Shown here: positions 1-4,277 of the stretch, in pieces
Layout of the letters: each line of letters starts with the position of its first letter
Numbering within the stretch: position 1 is the stretch's first letter
NCBI GenBank assembly: GCA_947089305.1
Contig: CAMUJQ010000055.1
Coordinates: 1-6,431, forward strand
Length of the DNA stretch: 6,431 nt
Origin: an uncultured Clostridia bacterium
GTDB taxonomy: Bacteria; Bacillota; Clostridia; Christensenellales; UBA1242
Direction: 5' to 3'
Made by a program: the position numbers and the translations under genes
Notes under the pieces: model-generated
The model's input: the letters and a program-made list of their open reading frames with translations, nothing else
What the model was told of the DNA's origin: nothing
Database searches by the model: none

Positions 1-56
1 ACCGCTAGTACGCTCCCCGCAATTATCCCCACTTTCTTCTTTTTCTTGTTATTCAT
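1..56 (-). CDS. N-terminal fragment of an unidentified exported or membrane-anchored protein
   Basis: Only the first 18 codons lie inside the window, and the gene runs off the left edge. The peptide starts MNNKKKKKVGIIAGSVLA. A run of five lysines followed by a hydrophobic stretch is the n-region and start of the h-region of a signal peptide or N-terminal membrane anchor. The ATG at 54-56 is supported by a clear Shine-Dalgarno sequence, AGGGGG, at 61-66 with a 4-base gap, and by a plausible promoter at 120-148. The short visible part uses GC-richer codons (GGG, GCG, AGC) than the genes to its right, but the sample is too small to argue for transfer. It is separated from pnp by a strong terminator, so it is probably its own transcription unit. 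The function cannot be told from this fragment. Confidence 0.6.
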   Translation of the reverse strand, partial: MNNKKKKKVGIIAGSVLA

Positions 57-119
57 AATACCCCCTAACTACATAGTTTTTGATATTTTAAAAAAGTCTT
101 TCACTTTCGCTTTAACATT

Positions 120-148
120 ATTATACATCTTTCAACTTTTTTCTACAA
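120..148 (-). promoter_or_regulatory. Probable sigma-A-type promoter for the left-edge gene
   Basis: On the minus strand a perfect -10 box TATAAT (120-125) lies 17 bases downstream of a weak -35 box TTGTAG (143-148, three of six consensus bases). Transcription would begin near 113, giving a leader of roughly 57 bases that includes the AGGGGG ribosome binding site. The position between the pnp terminator and a gene start fits, but the weak -35 and the AT-rich background make chance matches possible. Confidence 0.45.
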
Positions 149-150
149 AT

Positions 151-170
151 GTTTAGTTATGTTTTAGTTA
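151..170. repeat. Short tandem direct repeat upstream of the promoter
   Basis: Two near-identical copies lie side by side: GTTTAGTTAT (151-160) and GTTTTAGTTA (161-170), differing by one inserted T. They sit immediately upstream of the -35 box at 143-148. Adjacent copies one helical turn apart in that position could be a regulator binding site for the left-edge gene. AT-rich intergenic sequence also throws up such repeats by chance, so the regulatory reading is only a suggestion. Confidence 0.35.
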
Positions 171-184
171 AGTTTTTTATATTA

Positions 185-213
185 TTGAAATTTATTTAGA
201 TTAAACATATAAT
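185..213 (+). promoter_or_regulatory. Near-consensus plus-strand promoter facing pnp
   Basis: TTGAAA (185-190, five of six consensus bases) and TATAAT (208-213, six of six) are separated by exactly 17 bases, preceded by an A/T-rich stretch. It points toward the 3' end of pnp, against every gene in the window, and no protein gene follows it on this strand. Transcription would start near 220 and meet the terminator hairpin at 278-311. By box match it is the best promoter seen here, but its use is unproven. Confidence 0.45.
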
Positions 214-219
214 AAAAAA

Positions 220-311
220 ACATCAAATATATTTTTATTTTCTGCTTAAAATCAAGTTTTATTTGTAAAAAGATATAAAAAAATCTCATGACTATTATCA
301 TGAGATTTTTT
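220..311 (+). ncRNA. Candidate small non-coding RNA between a plus-strand promoter and the pnp terminator
   Basis: A transcript begun by the promoter at 185-213 would start near 220 and end at the hairpin at 278-311, which on this strand is followed directly by six T residues (306-311). The product would be about 90 bases. There is no plausible ribosome binding site or reading frame in it, since the only ATG before the hairpin loop lies in the stem itself. Its last 30 or so bases are antisense to the 3' end of the pnp transcript. Weak internal pairings such as TAAAA/TTTTA around 247-262 are possible. It matches no RNA family I recognise. The call rests only on the paired promoter and terminator, so it is tentative. 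Confidence 0.28.
278..311 (-). terminator. Rho-independent terminator of the rpsO-pnp unit, probably bidirectional
   Basis: A perfect inverted repeat has an 8-bp core, TCTCATGA (284-291) and TCATGAGA (298-305), and a 6-base loop (292-297). It is extended by six A-T pairs (278-283 with 306-311). Read on the minus strand it starts one base after the pnp stop codon and ends in a run of T residues, so it is the natural terminator of pnp. The A and T runs on both sides mean it can also stop plus-strand transcription. Confidence 0.92.
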
Positions 312-312
312 A

Positions 313-2400
313 TTATTTCAATACTTTTACAAGTTTTAAATCAATTCTACCTTTATCATCAATTTTTAAAACTTCTACTTCTACTTTATTGTTAACTTTA
401 ACAACATCTTCAACTTTTTCAACTCTTTTATTTGAAAGTTTAGAAATGTGAATCATTCCATCTTTTCCAGGAGCAAGTTCAACAAATGCTCCAAATTGAG
501 CAACTTTATTAACTGTTCCTACAAGTTTTGTTCCAGGCTTTGGATCTTCAGCAATAAGTAAAATAATTTCTTTAGCGCGTTCTGCCATTTTACTATCAGC
601 AGTTGCAACATAAACATCGCCTTCATCTTCAATTTCAATTTGAACACCAGTTTCTTCAATGATTTTATTAATTACTTTGCCACCTGTTCCAATAACATCT
701 CTAATTTTATCTGGATCAATATGGAATGTGATAATTTTAGGTGCATATTTAGAAATTTCTTTTCTAGGAGTTTTGATAACTTTTAACATTTCTCCTAAGA
801 TATGCATTCTGCCTTCTTTTGCTTGTTTTAAGGCTGTTGTTAAAATATTGTTATCAATACCTTTAATCTTAATATCCATTTGAATTGCTGTTATACCTTT
901 GCTTGTTCCAGCAACTTTGAAATCCATATCGCCATAAAAATCTTCAATTCCTTGAATATCACTCAAAACAACAACTTTATTTCTTTCAACATCCTTAATC
1001 AATCCCATTGCTATACCTGCAACTGGAGCTTTAATAGGAACGCCGGCATCCATAAGTGAAAGTGTGCTTCCGCAAACACTCGCTTGACTTGTGCTACCAT
1101 TACTTGATAATACTTCACTAACAGTTCTAATAGCATAAGGAAATTCTTCTTCACTTGGGAGCATTGGTTCTAGAGCACGTTCTGCTAATGCTCCATGACC
1201 TATTTCTCTTCTACCTGCTGCTTTAAGCGGACGAGCTTCGCCTGAAGAATATCCTGGCATATTGTAATGATGCATATAACGTTTTTTATCTTCATCATCT
1301 AAGCCTTCAAGTTTTTGAACATCAGACAACATACCAAGGGTTGTTGTTGTTAAAACTTGGGTTAATCCACGAGTAAATACGCCACTTCCATGAACTCTAG
1401 GAAGAATTCCAACTTCACACCAAATAGGACGAATTTCTGTTGTTTTTCTTCCATCTGGTCTAACGCCTTTGTTTACAATTTTATCTCTAACAATATGTTT
1501 TTTGATGTTTTTCATAACATCCATAACTAGAGTTTTGTTTTCGTCGTAACGATCCCCAAGTTTTTCTTTTACTAACTCATCAACTTCAGCTTCAAGTTCT
1601 TCACGTTTTTCTCTATCAAAAATAGTAAAAGCTTTTTCAAGAGGTTTAACAGCAATATCTTCAATTTCTTTTTTAAGTTCCTCGCTAGCAAACATTAATT
1701 CTACTTTTGTAGATTTCTTTTTACCAACAGCTTTTTGAATTTTAAGTTGAAAATCGCAAAGTTTTTTAATTTCTTCATGAGCAGCTGCAATAGCTCCAAG
1801 CATTTCTTCTTCTGTAACTTCTTTTGCGCCAGCTTCAACCATTAAAATAGCTTCTTTTGTACCACTTACAGTAACAAGCATGCTACTTTTTTCTTTTTCA
1901 TCTTCAGTTGGATTAATAACATATTTACCATTTATGCATCCAACATTAACACTTCCAGTCGGACCATTAAATGGAATATCTGAAATAGTTAAAGCAACAC
2001 TACTTCCAAGCATTGCAAATGGCTCAGGTTGAATTTGTGGTTCAGTAGAAAGTGCTGTAGCAACGATTGTAACATCATTATACATACCTTTAGGAAAAAG
2101 CGGTCTAATAGGTCTATCAATTAAGCGGCTAGTTAAAATAGCCTTATCACTAGCTCTACCTTCTCTACGTTTAAATCCACCAGGAATTTTACCTACAGAA
2201 TACATTTTTTCTTCAAAATCTACTCCTAAAGGAAAGAAATCAATTCCTGCTCTAACTGCATCACTCATTGTAGCATTAACCATAACAGCAGTTTCACCGC
2301 ATCTTACGATACAACTACCATTAGTTTGCATACAATATTTGCCCACCTCAACAACAACTTCTTTACCACCTACCTTGGTTTTGAATTGCTTATAATCCAT
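313..2400 (-). CDS. pnp: Polynucleotide phosphorylase (polyribonucleotide nucleotidyltransferase)
   Basis: PNPase degrades RNA from the 3' end using phosphate, releasing nucleoside diphosphates, and can also add tails. It works as a cytoplasmic trimer, often with degradosome partners. The protein has 695 residues, the usual length. Visible parts in order: first RNase PH domain with the loop GGFKRREGR (about 74-82); an all-helical linker (about 200-310); second RNase PH domain with the phosphate-binding GSTSQASVCGSTLSLMDAG (435-453) and catalytic aspartates in DFYGDMDFKVAG (Asp487 and Asp493, matching Asp486 and Asp492 of E. coli); KH domain with VIGTGGK (569-575); and a C-terminal S1 domain (about 624-691) ending with almost no tail. 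The start is the ATG at 2398-2400, preceded by AGGAGA (2406-2411). A longer in-frame start at 2445 lies upstream of the intergenic hairpin, has no such site and adds non-homologous residues. The gene lies 67 bases after rpsO, the standard pairing, and is closed by the terminator at 278-311. Confidence 0.98.
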   Translation of the reverse strand: MDYKQFKTKVGGKEVVVEVGKYCMQTNGSCIVRCGETAVMVNATMSDAVRAGIDFFPLGVDFEEKMYSVGKIPGGFKRREGRASDKAILTSRLIDRPIRPLFPKGMYNDVTIVATALSTEPQIQPEPFAMLGSSVALTISDIPFNGPTGSVNVGCINGKYVINPTEDEKEKSSMLVTVSGTKEAILMVEAGAKEVTEEEMLGAIAAAHEEIKKLCDFQLKIQKAVGKKKSTKVELMFASEELKKEIEDIAVKPLEKAFTIFDREKREELEAEVDELVKEKLGDRYDENKTLVMDVMKNIKKHIVRDKIVNKGVRPDGRKTTEIRPIWCEVGILPRVHGSGVFTRGLTQVLTTTTLGMLSDVQKLEGLDDEDKKRYMHHYNMPGYSSGEARPLKAAGRREIGHGALAERALEPMLPSEEEFPYAIRTVSEVLSSNGSTSQASVCGSTLSLMDAGVPIKAPVAGIAMGLIKDVERNKVVVLSDIQGIEDFYGDMDFKVAGTSKGITAIQMDIKIKGIDNNILTTALKQAKEGRMHILGEMLKVIKTPRKEISKYAPKIITFHIDPDKIRDVIGTGGKVINKIIEETGVQIEIEDEGDVYVATADSKMAERAKEIILLIAEDPKPGTKLVGTVNKVAQFGAFVELAPGKDGMIHISKLSNKRVEKVEDVVKVNNKVEVEVLKIDDKGRIDLKLVKVLK

Positions 2401-2418
2401 TATTTTCTCCTTTATATT

Positions 2419-2450
2419 AAAAGAGCGGAACCTTATATTCCGCAATTTTT
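2419..2450 (-). promoter_or_regulatory. Hairpin in the rpsO-pnp gap: candidate RNA processing site or attenuator
   Basis: On the minus strand, GCGGAA (2438-2443) and TTCCGC (2425-2430) pair perfectly around a 7-base loop. A 2x2 internal mismatch separates this from a further A/T stem (A run at 2446-2449 with TTTT at 2419-2422). The structure sits between the rpsO stop and the pnp ribosome binding site at 2406-2411. In E. coli the equivalent gap has an attenuating terminator and an RNase III-cut stem through which PNPase controls its own synthesis. A similar role here is inferred from position and shape only. The U run is short (four), so it would be a weak terminator. Confidence 0.55.
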
Positions 2451-2467
2451 AGACGAAATTAATCGCC

Positions 2468-2731
2468 TTATCTAAGACCTAATTTTGCTTTAATATCACG
2501 ATATTTTTCAATGTCAGTTTTTTCTAAATAACTTAAAAGTCTTTTACGTTTACCAACCATTTTTAACAAACCACGACGACTATGATTATCTTTTTTGTTA
2601 ACTTTTAAATGCTCAGTTAAAGTATTAATTCTTTCAGTTAATAAAGCAACTTGAACTTCTGTACTACCAGTATCTTTTTCTGTTCTACCATAAGTTTTGA
2701 TAATCTCAGATTTTTTTGCAGTATCTGTCAT
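2468..2731 (-). CDS. rpsO: 30S ribosomal protein S15
   Basis: S15 is a primary binding protein of the 30S subunit. It binds the three-way junction of 16S rRNA helices 20 to 22 and helps form an inter-subunit bridge. The 87-residue product is about the family's usual 88-89. Characteristic segments are GSTEVQVALLTERI (22-35) and the RNA-binding DNHSRRGLLKMVGKRKRLL (48-66), followed by the usual basic C-terminal helix. The ATG at 2729-2731 has a very strong Shine-Dalgarno, AGGAGGG (2739-2745), 7 bases away, so the start is secure. The gene has its own promoter (2829-2857) and a structured leader, and pnp follows it. There is no terminator between hemZ and rpsO, so some read-through from recJ-hemZ is likely. 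Nothing in the protein is unusual. Confidence 0.98.
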   Translation of the reverse strand: MTDTAKKSEIIKTYGRTEKDTGSTEVQVALLTERINTLTEHLKVNKKDNHSRRGLLKMVGKRKRLLSYLEKTDIEKYRDIKAKLGLR

Positions 2732-2738
2732 ATTTTTA

Positions 2739-2804
2739 CCCTCCTATATTACTATTTCTCCATTACCCAAGCAATACGTTCAATTTTAGGAAGAAAATCG
2801 CGTA
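2739..2804 (-). promoter_or_regulatory. rpsO leader: hairpin whose loop can pair with the Shine-Dalgarno (candidate S15 autoregulatory pseudoknot)
   Basis: In the minus-strand leader RNA a hairpin forms from UACG (2801-2804) with CGUA (2775-2778) and GAUUUU (2794-2799) with AAAAUU (2782-2787). A C / GAA internal loop separates the two helices. Its 6-base loop is CUUCCU (2788-2793). This loop is complementary to AGGAGG of the rpsO ribosome binding site (2740-2745), five Watson-Crick pairs plus one U-G, so a pseudoknot could cover the site. S15 is known to repress its own mRNA through leader structures in several bacteria, including a pseudoknot in E. coli. The assignment of this structure to S15 control is inference. 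A competing pairing, GUUAC (2802-2806) with GUAAU (2762-2766), is also possible. Confidence 0.45.
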
Positions 2805-2828
2805 ACACCTAGATTTAAGGACTTTATA

Positions 2829-2857
2829 AGTATATCATATCTATTTTTATTTGTAAA
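2829..2857 (-). promoter_or_regulatory. Extended -10 promoter for rpsO-pnp
   Basis: On the minus strand TTTACA (2852-2857) and TATACT (2829-2834) are 17 bases apart, each one base from the sigma-70/sigma-A consensus. A TG one base ahead of the -10 box adds an extended -10 element. The -35 box begins 5 bases after the hemZ stop codon. Transcription would start near 2822, giving a leader of about 90 bases before the rpsO start. Position, spacing and box quality agree well. Confidence 0.8.
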
Positions 2858-2862
2858 CAATT

Positions 2863-4275
2863 TTAGTTAAAAAAGTCAATTTTCCTTGTAATATATTTTT
2901 CAATATTATTTATATAAGTTGCAACATCTTTTGGATTTTCAACTCTATCTATATAATTATTTTCAAAATCTATTTTTTTTGAAATACCATTTGCTCCAAA
3001 GGCAATAACACTCAAAAGTTCATCCATAGTGCAAATATTAAATAAACATTCAGTATTATCTTTACAAAAACCAATATTTTCTAACCCGTTATAAGTGTTT
3101 TTTAATCTATATAAATAATAAGGCATATATCCATTTTTGTCTAAAATTTTAATAGCATACCCAAGCATTTTTTCACATAGTTTTCCAGATTTGATATTAT
3201 CACAAAATAAGTCACTTGTTCGTTTAATAGCTAAACTATGTACACTAATATTATCTACTTTTAGTTTAATTAATGTATTAATTGATTTTTTAAAACTTGA
3301 GTAAGTTTCAGTTGGAAGTCCCGCTATTAAATCTGAATTAACAATAAAATTATTTTTTGCTAAAGAAATCATATTAACAACTTTTTCATTTTTAATATGT
3401 CTATTAATCTTGTTTAATACTTTTTCATTAAAAGTTTGAGGATTTACACAAATTCTAGTTACTCCATATTTTTTTAAAATTTCTAATTTTTTTTCAGATA
3501 AAGTATCTGCTCTACCACATTCAAAAACAAATTCTTTAGCTTTAATAAAAACTAAATTACTTAAAAGTTTTTCAAGCAAATTTTCATCTAAAATACTTGG
3601 AGTTCCCCCGCCCACATACAAACTAGTCACCGTTTTGCCGTCTAATAGCGATTTTGATGCATTTATCTCTCTACATAGTGTATTTATATATTCGCTGATT
3701 ATGCTGTCATTCTCGCTAGTTACACGTGAAATAAAGCTACAATATGAACACCTTTCTGGGCAAAATGGAATGTTAATATAAACGCAAATATTATTATTGT
3801 TTTGTTCTATTTTTGGTTCATTTTCGATAATAGCAAAAGCAATTTTAACTTTATTTTTAGACAATTTAAATTCATTTATTAAAAACTCTTCTAATTCAAT
3901 TTTTGTAAAATTTTCTTTTTTAAATAAGTTTCTAATTAAACTAACTGGCTTAACCCCAGACAATGAGCCCCAAGGTAAATCTATTTTAAATTCATTATTA
4001 ATAGCATTGTAAATAGCATTTTTAGCAAAACGTTTTTGTATTCTTTTTAGTTCAATTGGAGTTAACGCATATGTATTTAATTTTGTATAATCTTCTATTT
4101 TGCGCGAAAAAAATATATCTTTACCATTTATAGTTACAGTACTAGATAAATCATTTTTGTCAAAATTAAAGTTTGCATTAACCACTACGTTCTTTTTTAT
4201 GTGCGAAGAAAAAAGATTAATTAAATCAAGTAAATTTTTATTAAAATCATCTTTATTACTATTAAAACTTATCAT
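2863..4275 (-). CDS. hemZ: Radical SAM protein of the HemZ (HemN-like, coproporphyrinogen dehydrogenase) family
   Basis: The 470-residue protein has an N-terminal region with PWGSLSGVKP (101-110), a conserved HemZ-type segment, followed by a radical SAM barrel. The iron-sulfur motif is CPERCSYC (172-179, CX3CX2C, cysteines 172, 176 and 179), preceded by VYINIPF. SAM-binding segments follow: GGGTPS (222-227), FECGRADT (251-258), VNPQTFNEKVLNKINRH (278-294) and DLIAGLPTE (315-323). The C-terminal segment YRLKNTYNGLENIGF (389-403) is also HemZ-like. HemZ is annotated as oxygen-independent coproporphyrinogen III oxidase. However, the position of the extra cysteine in true HemN (CX3CX2CXC) is Phe181 here, as in HemW heme chaperones, and no other heme gene is nearby, so the reaction is uncertain. 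The ATG lies two bases after the recJ stop with only a weak ribosome binding site (AGAAG) inside recJ, suggesting translational coupling. Family call is firm; enzymatic role is not. Confidence 0.9.
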   Translation of the reverse strand: MISFNSNKDDFNKNLLDLINLFSSHIKKNVVVNANFNFDKNDLSSTVTINGKDIFFSRKIEDYTKLNTYALTPIELKRIQKRFAKNAIYNAINNEFKIDLPWGSLSGVKPVSLIRNLFKKENFTKIELEEFLINEFKLSKNKVKIAFAIIENEPKIEQNNNNICVYINIPFCPERCSYCSFISRVTSENDSIISEYINTLCREINASKSLLDGKTVTSLYVGGGTPSILDENLLEKLLSNLVFIKAKEFVFECGRADTLSEKKLEILKKYGVTRICVNPQTFNEKVLNKINRHIKNEKVVNMISLAKNNFIVNSDLIAGLPTETYSSFKKSINTLIKLKVDNISVHSLAIKRTSDLFCDNIKSGKLCEKMLGYAIKILDKNGYMPYYLYRLKNTYNGLENIGFCKDNTECLFNICTMDELLSVIAFGANGISKKIDFENNYIDRVENPKDVATYINNIEKYITRKIDFFN

Positions 4276-4277
4276 AA

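Noticed and set aside
57..312. Possible riboswitch, T-box or tRNA in the intergenic region
   Set aside because: Apart from the terminator, promoters and direct repeat listed, I see only A/T-rich sequence without long stems, conserved T-box bases or a cloverleaf.
2401..2445. Fifteen-residue N-terminal extension of PNPase from an upstream in-frame ATG
   Set aside because: The extension runs through the intergenic hairpin, has no ribosome binding site, and does not resemble PNPase N-termini, whereas the ATG at 2398-2400 has AGGAGA at the right distance and gives the usual length.
2754..2765. Three-codon minus-strand upstream frame (ATG GAG AAA TAG) in the rpsO leader
   Set aside because: There is no convincing ribosome binding site before it, and such tiny frames occur often by chance; it was not called as a leader peptide.
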